A stretch of 64,000 bases of DNA from Pseudomonas rustica. Its GTDB lineage: Bacteria; Pseudomonadota; Gammaproteobacteria; Pseudomonadales; Pseudomonadaceae. Below the pieces are notes generated by a model. It saw only the letters and a program-made list of their open reading frames with translations. It made no database searches and was not told the origin of the DNA. Below, in pieces: positions 50,214 to 59,844 of the stretch. The stretch is taken from NCBI RefSeq assembly GCF_018336155.1, contig NZ_JAGYHF010000014.1:1-64000 (forward strand), in the 5' to 3' direction. The position numbers were made by a program, and so were the translations under genes. Within the stretch, counting starts at the first letter, position 1. Each line of letters opens with the position of its first letter.

Positions 50214-51911
50214 TCACTGCCCCGCCGCCACACTCGCCGGCGCCTGCGTCGGCGTGACAATGCTCCCCAAATCAATATGCTTCCACTCCGGCTTCGCCCC
50301 CAGCCGCGCATTAAACCGGTAGTTAAACGTGAACTCATCGCCAGTCGCCACGCTCAGCGGTTTGCCATACACCGCCTCAACCCCTGCCAGGTCATACCCC
50401 ATCAACTGCAACAGCGTCGGGAAAATGTTGTAGTGGCTGGAGCGATCCTTGTTCACCGCCAACTGCGCCGACCAATCCAGCGTCTTCAGATCGCGACCCT
50501 GAATCACCACCAACGGCACCAAGCCCTCCTCCTCCACCGGATCGCCACCGCAATGGGTGTTGAGCCCGGGATTACCGCGTTCATGCAAATCCTGGCCATG
50601 ATCAGACGTATAAATCAGCAACGCATTGTTCAGATTGGCCTGCGCAAACACCCGCGCAAAAAACTCGCCGACGTTCCACAGCACGGTGTTCTTGTAGGCG
50701 TTGCGGTACAGCACCCAATCATCGGGCTGGCCATTGAAACCGGTGCGCTCACCAGTATCCGCCACCTCGGTGAACTGACCGCGCGGCAACGTCGGGCGGT
50801 ACGCCATGAACGCATCGGGGTATTTGTCGTGCACCGGGAAATGCGCGCCGACCTTGTTGATCACCACCAGCTCCGCTTTGTCGTCGTTGAGCAGCTCGAT
50901 CAGCTTCGCCGCTGCCGCCATGTCGCGGTCGCGCACGCTGGTCTTGTCGAATTGCACAAATTCGTCGATGTCCTTCTTCTCGGTATCGGTCATCAGGTTC
51001 TGCAGATTGCCGCCGGTGCGCTGGGCATCGATGTACACCGTGCGCAGCCCGGCCTTTTTCGCGTACTGCCAGATCGACGGCAGCGTGCTATTGATGCGCA
51101 TGTAATCAGCGCGGGTGCCGCCGTAGCGCAGGGTGACGTTGGTGTCGGCGCTGCAATTGGCGATGGACGCCGCGTAGCCGTAATTGAAAATATCGACGCC
51201 AGCGTGCGCCTGCTTAAGGTTGCTGTGCACGCCGAACGGCGCGTTGATGTCGAGGTAATTGCCGGAGATGCTTTCGTCGATGATCAGCACAATGTCATGG
51301 CCGACCGGTTGCGAGGCGCGCGCCAGCGTCACTGGTTCACGCGGGCCGACGGTGTTGTGCAGCGCCTCATAGGCAAACAGGTTCAGATAGGCCAGCGGCG
51401 TGTACATGATCGGCAAGCCACGGGCGCCCTCGCCCGCGCGTAAAAACAGCACGGCGCTGAGCAGCAAAACCCCACAAATCGGCGCGGCCACGCGCAAGGC
51501 GTTCGGCACCACCAGCGCATGCCGAGGTTTGAGGCCGATGCCGAACAGTAACAACAGCCCACTGAGCACCCCGCGCAGGATCGCATCGCGGTACTGATAC
51601 GCCGCCTCCTGAATAAAGCCACCGGAATACACCAGCGAGACGAAACTGCTGTAGTTCAGGTAATCCGCGGTAACGCGGGTATAGACATCAAAAAACACCG
51701 CCGAGGCAAACATTGCCAATGCGAATAGATGTCGTATGAGTGTCTGGCGTATATAGGCCGTTAGATATAACGCTAAAGTAAGCGCCAAAAACATCGCGCC
51801 AAAAAGAAGTGCAGGAAAACCGAGGCCGATAGCATTTAACCGCTCAATGTAATATTCGCAATAAAGCAGCAGATAAATAATTAAAAGCAGTTCTTTCAGG
51901 TATCGAAACAT
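50214..51911 (-). CDS. Sulfatase-fold membrane enzyme, phosphoethanolamine transferase-like
   Basis: A 565-residue inner-membrane protein: four or five N-terminal helices (to about residue 175) and a periplasmic alkaline-phosphatase/sulfatase-fold domain. The catalytic region is DIVLIIDESISGNYLDINAPFG and the metal site is LLIYTSDHGQDLHERG, followed by NTHCGG. EptA, CptA and OpgE transferases share this design and add phosphoethanolamine to surface glycans or lipids. ATG 51911 is chosen; a longer reading to 51995 has no ribosome site. It diverges from the EPS operon, so it may decorate that polymer; direct evidence is lacking. Confidence 0.82.
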   Translation of the reverse strand: MFRYLKELLLIIYLLLYCEYYIERLNAIGLGFPALLFGAMFLALTLALYLTAYIRQTLIRHLFALAMFASAVFFDVYTRVTADYLNYSSFVSLVYSGGFIQEAAYQYRDAILRGVLSGLLLLFGIGLKPRHALVVPNALRVAAPICGVLLLSAVLFLRAGEGARGLPIMYTPLAYLNLFAYEALHNTVGPREPVTLARASQPVGHDIVLIIDESISGNYLDINAPFGVHSNLKQAHAGVDIFNYGYAASIANCSADTNVTLRYGGTRADYMRINSTLPSIWQYAKKAGLRTVYIDAQRTGGNLQNLMTDTEKKDIDEFVQFDKTSVRDRDMAAAAKLIELLNDDKAELVVINKVGAHFPVHDKYPDAFMAYRPTLPRGQFTEVADTGERTGFNGQPDDWVLYRNAYKNTVLWNVGEFFARVFAQANLNNALLIYTSDHGQDLHERGNPGLNTHCGGDPVEEEGLVPLVVIQGRDLKTLDWSAQLAVNKDRSSHYNIFPTLLQLMGYDLAGVEAVYGKPLSVATGDEFTFNYRFNARLGAKPEWKHIDLGSIVTPTQAPASVAAGQ

Positions 51912-52301
51912 GGCTTTTCCGGTCACGCGAAACGGCAAAGGGTCAAGGTTTTGTCGGTCAAAAACTGACACTAGCACCCGGCCATCAAAGCGCAAGAAAT
52001 GGCTGACTTTTCCCTAAAGCGTCAAAAAAACGTTGACTCAAATCTGACACACTCCAGTTGCTGCAAGCCTCTAATTTCGCGGCCTGCGACCGTTTATCGC
52101 ATTAATGGAATTGTGAAAAAAGCGTCAAGAACGGGACAAATCCAGCAATAGCAAGCACTTGATGGCCATTCGCCCCCAAAAATGGGCCTGTTATACAGGT
52201 GCAACATGTCATTTTGCTGACACGCTTTTCTCACCCTGCGCTATACCCCTTTTGACAGTCTCATTTCGAACTCTTTCCACCGTCTTACGAGGCACGCCAA
52301 T
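51912..52301. other. Divergent promoter region of the EPS locus
   Basis: A 390-bp non-coding gap, AT-richer than its flanks, between the sulfatase-like gene and ugd. It includes CCTGT-TAT-ACAGG (about 52191-52203), a small palindrome. No small gene was found. Its length suggests extended regulation of the long forward operon. Confidence 0.5.
52217..52246 (+). promoter_or_regulatory. Weak sigma-70-like promoter candidate for EPS operon
   Basis: CTGACA and CTATAC separated by 18 bp, about 55 bp before the ugd ATG. A nearby TTGACA (52252) lacks a -10 partner. Visual match only, low confidence. Confidence 0.25.
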
Positions 52302-53654
52302 ATGGACGTGAGCGTATTTGGTACGGGCTATGTTGGCCTGATACAAGCAGCAGCACTTGCCGATGTTGGACACCGCGTTTTATGCGTGGATATTGATCCG
52401 AATAAAATCAAGCAACTGCAACAAGCAGTTCCTCCGATTAGTGAACCGGGTTTATCCAGCACCCTGGAAGAAAACATTAAAGCCGGGCGCTTATTGTTCA
52501 GTACTCAGGCCAGTGATGCGGTGGAGCACGCCGAGCTGATCTTCATCGCCGTGGGCACGCCGGCCGATGAGGATGGCTCTGCTGACCTGAGCCACGTGCT
52601 CAACGTCGCCCGGCAAATCGCCTCGTTCATGGAGGCTGATCGCACGCTGATCATCAAATCGACGGTGCCGGTCGGCACGGCGGATCAGGTGCTCGCCGCA
52701 GCCAACAGTGAACTGCTGCGTCGCGGCAAATCCGAGCTGAACGTACGCGTGGTCTCTAACCCTGAGTTCCTCAAGGAAGGCAGCGCACTCGCCGACTGCA
52801 TGCGCCCTGACCGGATCATCGTCGGTACCCGCGACGAAGCGGCCCGCGAGCAGATGAGCGAGTTGTACGCGCCGTTCTGCCGCAACCACGAAAAATTGAT
52901 GTTCATGGACAACCGCAGCGCCGAGCTGACCAAGTACGCCGCCAACGCGATGCTCGCCACGCGTATCAGCTTCATGAACGAGCTGGCCAACCTCACCGAA
53001 CTGCTCGGCGCCGATATCGAAGCCGTGCGCAAAGGCATCGGCTCTGATCCGCGCATCGGTTACCACTTTATCTATCCGGGCTGCGGCTTCGGTGGTTCGT
53101 GCTTTCCCAAGGATCTGCGCGCCCTGCTGCACACCGCCGAACACAACGGCATGCCGCTGAAATTGCTGCGCAGCGTCACCGACGTCAACGACCTGCAGCG
53201 GCACATCCTGTTCAGCAAACTCAAAGCGCAATTTCCGCAAGGCCTGGCCGGCAAGTCCATCGCCATTTGGGGTTTGGCGTTCAAACCGAACACCGATGAC
53301 ATGCGCGAAGCCCCGAGCCGTTATCTGATGGATGCACTGTGGGCCGAAGGCGCCAGCGTGCAGGCCTACGACCCGGAAGCGATGTCCGAATGCCGGCGCC
53401 TCTACGGCTACCGCAACGATTTGCACCTGTGCGCCACCCGCGACGACACCCTTGAAGACGCCGATGCATTGGTGATCTGCACCGAGTGGAAAAACTTCCG
53501 CGTGGTCGATTTCGAGCTGCTCGCGGAAAAACTGCGCTCGAAGGTGATCATCGACGGGCGCAACCTTTACAACCCGGAACACGTCGCCGCCGCCGGCCTG
53601 CACTACAGCGGCATCGGCCTGCGACATATCGCGCCCGAAGGACCACGGCCATGA
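52302..53654 (+). CDS. UDP-glucose/GDP-mannose dehydrogenase family protein (UDP-glucose 6-dehydrogenase)
   Basis: A 450-residue NAD-dependent dehydrogenase. The N-terminal Rossmann motif is FGTGYVGLIQA, STVPVGTAD follows, the catalytic cysteine loop is YPGCGFGGSCFPKDL (about 255-269), and the C-terminal domain has IAIWGLAFKPNTDDMREAPS. UDP-glucose dehydrogenase is favoured over GDP-mannose dehydrogenase because the next gene looks like a UDP-glucuronate epimerase. It would supply UDP-glucuronate. First gene of the EPS operon; its TGA overlaps the next ATG. Confidence 0.9.
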   Translation: MDVSVFGTGYVGLIQAAALADVGHRVLCVDIDPNKIKQLQQAVPPISEPGLSSTLEENIKAGRLLFSTQASDAVEHAELIFIAVGTPADEDGSADLSHVLNVARQIASFMEADRTLIIKSTVPVGTADQVLAAANSELLRRGKSELNVRVVSNPEFLKEGSALADCMRPDRIIVGTRDEAAREQMSELYAPFCRNHEKLMFMDNRSAELTKYAANAMLATRISFMNELANLTELLGADIEAVRKGIGSDPRIGYHFIYPGCGFGGSCFPKDLRALLHTAEHNGMPLKLLRSVTDVNDLQRHILFSKLKAQFPQGLAGKSIAIWGLAFKPNTDDMREAPSRYLMDALWAEGASVQAYDPEAMSECRRLYGYRNDLHLCATRDDTLEDADALVICTEWKNFRVVDFELLAEKLRSKVIIDGRNLYNPEHVAAAGLHYSGIGLRHIAPEGPRP

Positions 53655-54688
53655 AGGTGCTGGTCACCGGTGCGGCCGGTTTCATTGGTGCCCATTGCGT
53701 GTTGCGGCTGATGCGCGACGGCCACTCGGTGGTCGGCCTGGATAATTTCAACAGCTACTACGACCCGCAACTCAAGCACGACCGCGTGCAATGGGTGCGT
53801 GAGCAGGTCGGCGATTTCCAGCTCGCGACGGTTGACCTGGCTGATGCCGCGGCCGTCGACGCGCTGTTTGTCCGTGAACGCCCGCAGGTGGTGATTCACC
53901 TCGCGGCGCAGGCCGGGGTGCGTTATTCGCTGGAAAATCCACGGGCGTATCTGGACAGCAACCTCAATGGTTTCCTCAACATTCTGGAGAGCTGCCGGCA
54001 TCACCCGGTCGAGCACTTGATCTACGCCTCGTCGAGTTCGGTGTACGGCGCCAACCAGCACACGCCCTATTCCGTGAAGGACGGCGTCAATCATCCGCTG
54101 TCGCTGTACGCCGCCACTAAAAAAGCCAATGAACTGATGGCGCACAGCTACAGCCATCTATTCGGCATTCCCTGTACCGGCCTGCGCTTTTTCACCGTGT
54201 ACGGCCCTTGGGGCCGGCCAGACATGTCGCCAATCCAGTTCGCCCGGGCAATCAGCGAAGGCGAGCCGCTGAAGCTGTTCAATTACGGCGAGCATCAACG
54301 CGACTTCACCTACATCGACGACATCATCGAAAGCATTGCCCGTCTCACCGATCGCCCACCACAAGCGCAACCGCTGTGGGATCGCGAGCAGCCTGACCCG
54401 GCCAGCAGCATGGCGCCGTGGCGGCTGTTCAACATCGGCGGGCAACACCCGGTCGAGCTGAAAACCTATCTGGCGCTGATGGAAAAACACCTCGGCCAGA
54501 ACGCCATTGTCGAGCTGCTGCCGCTGCAACCGGGCGACGTGCTCAACACCTGTGCCGACGCCAGCGATCTGGCCCAGGCCACCGGGTTCCAGCCACGCAT
54601 AGAGCTGGACGAAGGACTTGGACGCTTCATCGCATGGTTTCGCGATTACTACCCGACTGCCTATCGCCCACGCGCCGCTCGCGGCTGA
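53651..54688 (+). CDS. NAD-dependent epimerase (UDP-glucuronate 4-epimerase-like)
   Basis: A 345-residue extended SDR. Visible are the NAD motif VTGAAGFIGAHC (6-17), the YDPQLKHDR loop typical of UDP-glucuronate epimerases, HLAAQAGVRYSLENP, the catalytic Ser block YASSSSVYG, and YxxxK as YAATKKANE. LRFFTVYGPWGRPDMSPIQFARAI is characteristic of the UDP-GlcA 4-epimerase group. It would convert UDP-GlcA to UDP-GalA. ATG 53651 overlaps the ugd stop (ATGA). Confidence 0.9.
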   Translation: MKVLVTGAAGFIGAHCVLRLMRDGHSVVGLDNFNSYYDPQLKHDRVQWVREQVGDFQLATVDLADAAAVDALFVRERPQVVIHLAAQAGVRYSLENPRAYLDSNLNGFLNILESCRHHPVEHLIYASSSSVYGANQHTPYSVKDGVNHPLSLYAATKKANELMAHSYSHLFGIPCTGLRFFTVYGPWGRPDMSPIQFARAISEGEPLKLFNYGEHQRDFTYIDDIIESIARLTDRPPQAQPLWDREQPDPASSMAPWRLFNIGGQHPVELKTYLALMEKHLGQNAIVELLPLQPGDVLNTCADASDLAQATGFQPRIELDEGLGRFIAWFRDYYPTAYRPRAARG

Positions 54689-54706
54689 ACATCAGCGGAG
54701 GACTTT

Positions 54707-55453
54707 ATGACTGGACATGAAAAAGGTGTACCGATCCAACAACTGCAGCGTGATAAACGCATGGATCCGGAGCAGCGAATGCGCCTCGATGCAGCGATTC
54801 ATCGTCAGGGCCGTGGCTGGTTCACCGGCCGTGACGGCGGTCGCCCATGGCAACTGTCGCGCACCAACCGCGTGGTCGCTTGCCTCGGTGCGCTGATGAT
54901 TCTGCTGCTGATTTCGCCGCTGCTGCTCGGGCTGGCGCTGGCCATCAAGTACTCCAGCAAAGGCCCGGTGATGTTCGTGCAGAAACGCACCGGTTATCGC
55001 GGTCGCAAGTTCGGCATGTACAAATTCCGCACCATGGTCGCCAACGCCGAAGAATTGAAAGAGTCGCTGCGCCACCTGAACAAGCACGGTGCCGACGCCA
55101 TCGACTTCAAGATTGATCAGGATCCACGCATCACCGGTATCGGCGGTTTTCTGCGGCGCACCAGCCTCGATGAACTGCCCAACCTGATCAATGTAGTGAC
55201 CGGCGACATGCGCTTGGTCGGCCCGCGTCCGACCTCGTTCAACGCCTATCGCTACAAGGACAGTCACCTCGCCCGTCTGGCGATTTATCCCGGAATGACC
55301 GGCCTCTGGCAGATCTCCGGGCGCAGCAACATCGACTTCGACCAGCGCGTTGAGTTGGACCTCAGCTACATCGCCGAGCAGAGCCTTTTGCTTGATCTGA
55401 AGATTCTGTTGAAAACCCCCTTCAAAGTATTCAGCGGCCACGGAGCAAGCTAA
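54707..55453 (+). CDS. Sugar transferase (polyprenyl-phosphate glycosylphosphotransferase, WcaJ/PssY-like)
   Basis: A 248-residue initiating transferase with one N-terminal hydrophobic segment (about 60-82) and the bacterial sugar-transferase domain: GPVMFVQKRTGYRGRKFGMYKFRTM, DPRITGIGGFLRRTSLDELPNLINVVTGDMRLVGPRP, PGMTGLWQISGRSNIDF. It moves a sugar-1-phosphate onto undecaprenyl phosphate to start each EPS repeat. It is the short form without the four extra helices of WbaP. A GGAGG site precedes ATG 54707; its stop overlaps the next ATG. Confidence 0.93.
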   Translation: MTGHEKGVPIQQLQRDKRMDPEQRMRLDAAIHRQGRGWFTGRDGGRPWQLSRTNRVVACLGALMILLLISPLLLGLALAIKYSSKGPVMFVQKRTGYRGRKFGMYKFRTMVANAEELKESLRHLNKHGADAIDFKIDQDPRITGIGGFLRRTSLDELPNLINVVTGDMRLVGPRPTSFNAYRYKDSHLARLAIYPGMTGLWQISGRSNIDFDQRVELDLSYIAEQSLLLDLKILLKTPFKVFSGHGAS

Positions 55454-56100
55454 TGGACGGTTCAACCAACAAAAGCCTGAGCATTGCCAACCCCAGCGAA
55501 TCGAACCTGACCTCGACCGTGCTGGATCTTGATCTGCGGATCCTTTTCCTGACCGCCGCCAACCCGGGCGCCGGCACCACCACCAGTGCGTTGGCGCTGG
55601 CCAGCCAGTTGGCGCAAATGAGCAGCGGCCAGGTGCTGTTGGTCGACGCCAGCCAGTCGGCGAGCAATCTGACGCAGCAGCTGAACCTGAGCAAAGAGCG
55701 CGGCCTGCGTGACTTGCTGTTCAACCCGGACAACCCGCCGCTGTTGCAGGACTGCGTGGTGCAGGTCTCAAGCCTGCCGTTCCACGTACTGCCGAATGGC
55801 CGGCCGATCCGCACCATGGAGCACCTGACCGCCGAGCGTCTAAGCCCGTTGCTTGATCAACTGGGCAGCCAGTATCGCTTCGTCGTGATCGACGGCGACG
55901 CGGTGTATTCCGCCGCCGACACCCTGGTGATCAGCACTCAGGTCGATGGCGTGGTGTTTGTGGTTCGCGCTGAAGACACCCGCTGGGAAGTCGCTCAGGC
56001 CGCCGTGCAACGGCTGACGCAGGCTGGCGCGAAAGTGGTCGGCAGCGTGTTCAACCGGCGCAAGTACTACATGCCCAAATGGCTTTACAAAAACCTGTAA
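55453..56100 (+). CDS. BY-kinase/CpsD-like ATPase with degenerate Walker A
   Basis: A 215-residue P-loop protein of the bacterial tyrosine kinase/ParA-like group, placed like CpsD beside Wza and Wzc-type genes. The P-loop reads AANPGAGTTTSALA: the Walker A lysine expected at residue 42 is Thr. Walker A' is VLLVDASQS instead of the usual DxDxR, and Walker B is FVVIDGD. The tail RRKYYMPKWLYKNL has three tyrosines. Catalysis may be lost or altered; it could act as a regulatory partner of the chain-length protein. TAATG overlap with the upstream gene. Confidence 0.85.
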   Translation: MDGSTNKSLSIANPSESNLTSTVLDLDLRILFLTAANPGAGTTTSALALASQLAQMSSGQVLLVDASQSASNLTQQLNLSKERGLRDLLFNPDNPPLLQDCVVQVSSLPFHVLPNGRPIRTMEHLTAERLSPLLDQLGSQYRFVVIDGDAVYSAADTLVISTQVDGVVFVVRAEDTRWEVAQAAVQRLTQAGAKVVGSVFNRRKYYMPKWLYKNL

Positions 56101-56121
56101 GCAACCGCGAAGGATGACGCC

Positions 56122-57147
56122 ATGAACGCCAAAATGCTTGTCCTGCTGTTGCTGCCGCTTGCGGGTTGCTCCAGCAATTCTGAAACGCAAAACATGCCGG
56201 TGAATATCCTCACCGCCGCGCCGGCCAACGCCCAAGCGACGGATATGCCGAAGATCGAGCAGACCCTGCGCCCGCAGGATGTGCTCGACGTGATCTTCCA
56301 TATCAGCACCAGCGGCTCGGACGCTTACCGCGTGCAGTCGGGTGACCAGATCGGCCTGAACTTCACCGCCGCCAGCCAGCTCAACGGCAACCAATTGGTG
56401 CTGCCCGATGGCAGCATCGAACTGCCGGGCGCCAACACTTCGGTGAAAATCGCCGGGCTGACCAGTGATCAGGCACGCGAAGAAATCCAGCGTGCCTATC
56501 AGCGCAAACAGCTGTTCCAGCCCAATCGCAATCAATTGACCGTGCAGATCATCAGCCCGCTGACCAATGAGCAAAACCTGAAAAGCGCGCTGAATCACCC
56601 GGCCACCGGCATGAGCCGCGAGATCACCGTCGGCACTGACGGCTACGCGAGTTTCCCGGAAATCGGTGCTGTGCCGCTGCAAGGCATGACCGTCAATCAA
56701 CTGGAAACCTTCCTCAACAAGAAGTACGCGCAACTGCCGGGCCGGATGACCGTGGACGTGCTGCTGAAGTCCACCGCCGGCAACGAAATCTATGTGCTCG
56801 GCGAAGTCGGCCAACCGGGTTCCTACCCGATCCGTCGGCCGGTATCGGTACTTGAAGCGCTGACCCTGGCCCGTGGCACCAACGTCAAGGCGCGCCTTGA
56901 TTCGGTGGTGATCATGCGCCGCAACGGCAATCAGGTGCAGGCCGTGCGTTACGACGTCGAGAAGGCCCTGTCGGGCGAGGCGCCGCAAATCGCCTACCTG
57001 CAACCGGACGACATGCTCTACGTGCCGAAAACCAAACTGGCCAGCGCCGGCGAACTCGCCCGACAACTGGCCGACGTGGTGCTGTTCCAGGGCGTCGGGT
57101 TCAGCTTCGGCTACCGCGTCGACAACAAAGACAGTGACAGCAACTAA
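56122..57147 (+). CDS. Polysaccharide biosynthesis/export lipoprotein (Wza-like)
   Basis: A 341-residue outer-membrane lipoprotein; the lipobox is LPLAGC (Cys16). A Poly_export domain starts near residue 50 (QTLRPQDVLDVIFHISTSGSDAYRVQSGDQIGLNF), followed by SLBB-like segments (EITVGTDGYASFPEIGAVPLQGMTV; YVLGEVGQPGSYPIRRPVSVLEALTLARG). It would form the export channel for the polymer. Ribosome site AGGATGA; 21 bp after the ATPase gene. Confidence 0.93.
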   Translation: MNAKMLVLLLLPLAGCSSNSETQNMPVNILTAAPANAQATDMPKIEQTLRPQDVLDVIFHISTSGSDAYRVQSGDQIGLNFTAASQLNGNQLVLPDGSIELPGANTSVKIAGLTSDQAREEIQRAYQRKQLFQPNRNQLTVQIISPLTNEQNLKSALNHPATGMSREITVGTDGYASFPEIGAVPLQGMTVNQLETFLNKKYAQLPGRMTVDVLLKSTAGNEIYVLGEVGQPGSYPIRRPVSVLEALTLARGTNVKARLDSVVIMRRNGNQVQAVRYDVEKALSGEAPQIAYLQPDDMLYVPKTKLASAGELARQLADVVLFQGVGFSFGYRVDNKDSDSN

Positions 57148-57163
57148 CTCTCAGGTGACCGAC

Positions 57164-58756
57164 ATGAATCCAAAGGAAAACTACCTGCACGAGTTCTTCA
57201 GGATCTTCTTCGCCAACAAGCAACTGGTGAAACGGGTCTTCCTGATCTTTGCAGTGATCGCCCTGCTCCTGCCGCTGTTGCTCAAACAGAGCTTCGATAT
57301 CACCGCGCAGGTGATCGTGCAGTCGAAAAAACTCTCCCAGGGTGACGCCACCACGTCGCTGACGGTGGACAACGCCACGTTCATTCCGCCGTCGCTGGCG
57401 GACATGGAAACCGAGAGCAATATCCTCCGTTCGCCGGCGCTGATCCGTCAGACCATCAGCGAACTGCGCGACAAGGGCGAATACACGCCTTCGCCGGGCA
57501 TGTTCAGCAAACTGGTGGCCGATCCGTTCAAGCGCTACGTCAGTTCGCCGCTGCGCCAGTACGTGATCAACCCGGTGCGCAACATGCTCGGGCTGGAGAC
57601 CGATCCGGTGCGTGACACCGCGCTCGACGCCCTGACCCAGCAAGCCATCGACAGCCTGAAAATCGAGACGCTGCCGGGCTCAAACGTGATCTCGATCATC
57701 TACAGCTTCCCCGATCCGCACCAGGGCACAACGTTTGTCGCCGCCCTCTTGCAGAACTACCTGGTCAGCCGTCAGGCGCTGCAATCGATCGACTTGCCGC
57801 AGTCGTTTTATGAGTCGAAAAAGCAGCTCTACCAAGTGCGTCTCGATGGCCTGGAAGGTAACCGTCAGGCCTTGCTGGAAAGCGTCGGCGCGTCGGATCC
57901 GAAGGAAGAAATCACCTTCCGCCTCAACGCGATCAACACCGAAGAACAAGCGCTGAACCTGTATCAGGATCGCCTGCTGCAGAGCCAGCGCTGGCTCGAG
58001 TACCTGAAAACCGCACTGGCGGCCGCGAGCACTAACAAGCTCAACGACTACACCTTCCCCTACACCTTCACCACCACCGTCGACAACGTGGCGTTCGAAG
58101 ATCGGGAGATCAAACAGATGGGCGAGCAACTGACCACTCAGGTCAGCCGCTACATGAATGATCTGGCGGTGTTCCAGCCTGGCAGCGAGCCGATGCTGCT
58201 GACCCGCGAGCAAATCGCCCGCACCCGTAGCCAGTTCCTCAAAGTGGTGAGCAACCGCATTCAGGAACGCACCAACGATCTGGCGGTGGTCAAGCAGGTG
58301 ATCGATCAGAAAACCGCGCGCATCGCCCAGTTCAAGAACCGCATCCACGAGTTGCAGCAGACTCAGAGCAAGCTGCGGCAGATGGACACCGAGATCGATG
58401 CGCTGCACGCCGCGTTCTCGACCTACGCCCAGAGGTTCGCCGAAAGCAGCACCACCCGTTCGCTCAGCGACGACCTGTCCAACGCCCGGGTGCTCAGCCC
58501 GCCGTTCGAACCGACCGAAGCGGCGTTCCCGAAACCGGGCCTGATCATTCCATTCGGCATGCTCACCGGGTTGCTGTTGGCGATTGCCTTCGTCTACGTG
58601 CGTGAGTTCTTCGATCACCGCTTCAAACACCCGGCGCAAATCAGCCACGAGCTGGGCATTCCGGTGCTGTTGGTGATCAACGACCAGAACGTGCTGCCGA
58701 GCAATCCGCACAAGAACTGGACCGTGCCAAGCTTCCTGCACTGGGTGCGCAATTGA
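57164..58756 (+). CDS. Polysaccharide chain-length/co-polymerase protein (Wzz/GNVR type)
   Basis: A 530-residue inner-membrane protein: one helix at about 24-42, a long periplasmic coiled-coil region, and a second helix at about 459-478. There is no kinase domain; the preceding BY-kinase-like gene is the separate partner. It controls polymer length and links polymerisation to export. ATG 57164 has AGGTGA 9 bp upstream; a GTG at 57134 would overlap the Wza gene. The stop overlaps the next gene's TTG start (TTGA). Confidence 0.9.
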   Translation: MNPKENYLHEFFRIFFANKQLVKRVFLIFAVIALLLPLLLKQSFDITAQVIVQSKKLSQGDATTSLTVDNATFIPPSLADMETESNILRSPALIRQTISELRDKGEYTPSPGMFSKLVADPFKRYVSSPLRQYVINPVRNMLGLETDPVRDTALDALTQQAIDSLKIETLPGSNVISIIYSFPDPHQGTTFVAALLQNYLVSRQALQSIDLPQSFYESKKQLYQVRLDGLEGNRQALLESVGASDPKEEITFRLNAINTEEQALNLYQDRLLQSQRWLEYLKTALAAASTNKLNDYTFPYTFTTTVDNVAFEDREIKQMGEQLTTQVSRYMNDLAVFQPGSEPMLLTREQIARTRSQFLKVVSNRIQERTNDLAVVKQVIDQKTARIAQFKNRIHELQQTQSKLRQMDTEIDALHAAFSTYAQRFAESSTTRSLSDDLSNARVLSPPFEPTEAAFPKPGLIIPFGMLTGLLLAIAFVYVREFFDHRFKHPAQISHELGIPVLLVINDQNVLPSNPHKNWTVPSFLHWVRN

Positions 58757-59844
58757 GCAGCGCATCCGCCCCGAATACCGCGCTGCCGATCATTCATTTG
58801 CTCAGCAGCGGCGGTTTCTATGGGGCCGAGCGCATGTTGCTGGATCATTGTCTGGCGACGCCGGGGCAGCATCAGGTGCTGTTCCTCGACGCGCCAGCAG
58901 ACCTGATCGCGCGCTTTCGCGAGGCTGGGGTGGACTGCCGCGGTTGTGCCGGACTAGCGGAATTGCTGCAGCACTTGCGTCAGCGTCGCGCTGAAAAACC
59001 GTTGCTCAATACGCACAATTTCAAAGGGCTGTTGTTCGGTTGGGTTGGCGCGACGCTGTTGCGCCTGCCGTTGGTGATCACCCAACACGGTTTCACACCG
59101 CGCAGCCGCAAGCAGAAGTTTTACACCTGGCTCAGCCTGCAACTGTGCCGCACCGCGTCGGTGGATCGAGTCGTCTGCGTGGCGGAAAGCATCGCCACGC
59201 TGCACCGTGAGGCCAGTGTGCGCGCGGATAAATTGCAGGTCATTCCCAACGGTTTGCCGGCGGCTGCGGCGATGGTGCCGGATGCCGATCGGCAACGCTG
59301 GCTGGCCGGTTACGTTGGCCGGTTGAGCAGCGAGAAAGGCCCGGATATGTTTCTCGACGCGCTGATTCCGCTGTGTCACCAGCATCCGCAACTGGACGCA
59401 GTGATGCTCGGCGATGGCCCGGAACGCGAGGCGTTGCAGGCGCGGATCGACAACGCCGGGTTGCAGCAACGCATTCGTTTGCCGGGTTATCAGACGGCGA
59501 TGCAACCGTGGTGGCAGCAACTCGATGCGCTGGTGATCAGCTCGCGCACCGAAGGCACCCCGATGATTTTGCTCGAAGCCATGCAGGCCGGGGTGCCGGT
59601 GGTGGCGTTCGGCGTCGGCGGGATTCCCGATGTGCTGGAACATCGGCACAACGGCCTGCTTGCCACGCCGGCCGATTGCGCCGACCTCAGCCGTCAGCTC
59701 GAGACCTTGCTGAGCGAGCCGAAACTGGCCCGGCAACTGCGCGACAACGCAAAACGCACGCAACAGGATCGCTACGACCTCAAGGCCCTGGCCGAACGCT
59801 GGTCGCAGCTGTACATCCGCACGGCACGGGAGGCACGCGCATGA
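58753..59844 (+). CDS. Glycosyltransferase family 4 protein (TTG start)
   Basis: A 363-residue GT-B glycosyltransferase. The acceptor half begins PIIHLLSSGGFYGAERMLLDHC; the donor half has GYVGRLSSEKGPDMFLDAL and the EX7E motif within TEGTPMILLEAMQAGVPVVAFGVGGIPDVL. The start is unusual: TTG 58753 overlapping the previous stop as TTGA. The next in-frame ATG (58832) would remove the first beta-strand and the AERM loop, so TTG is preferred. Adds a sugar to the growing EPS repeat. Confidence 0.88.
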   Translation: MSSASAPNTALPIIHLLSSGGFYGAERMLLDHCLATPGQHQVLFLDAPADLIARFREAGVDCRGCAGLAELLQHLRQRRAEKPLLNTHNFKGLLFGWVGATLLRLPLVITQHGFTPRSRKQKFYTWLSLQLCRTASVDRVVCVAESIATLHREASVRADKLQVIPNGLPAAAAMVPDADRQRWLAGYVGRLSSEKGPDMFLDALIPLCHQHPQLDAVMLGDGPEREALQARIDNAGLQQRIRLPGYQTAMQPWWQQLDALVISSRTEGTPMILLEAMQAGVPVVAFGVGGIPDVLEHRHNGLLATPADCADLSRQLETLLSEPKLARQLRDNAKRTQQDRYDLKALAERWSQLYIRTAREARA

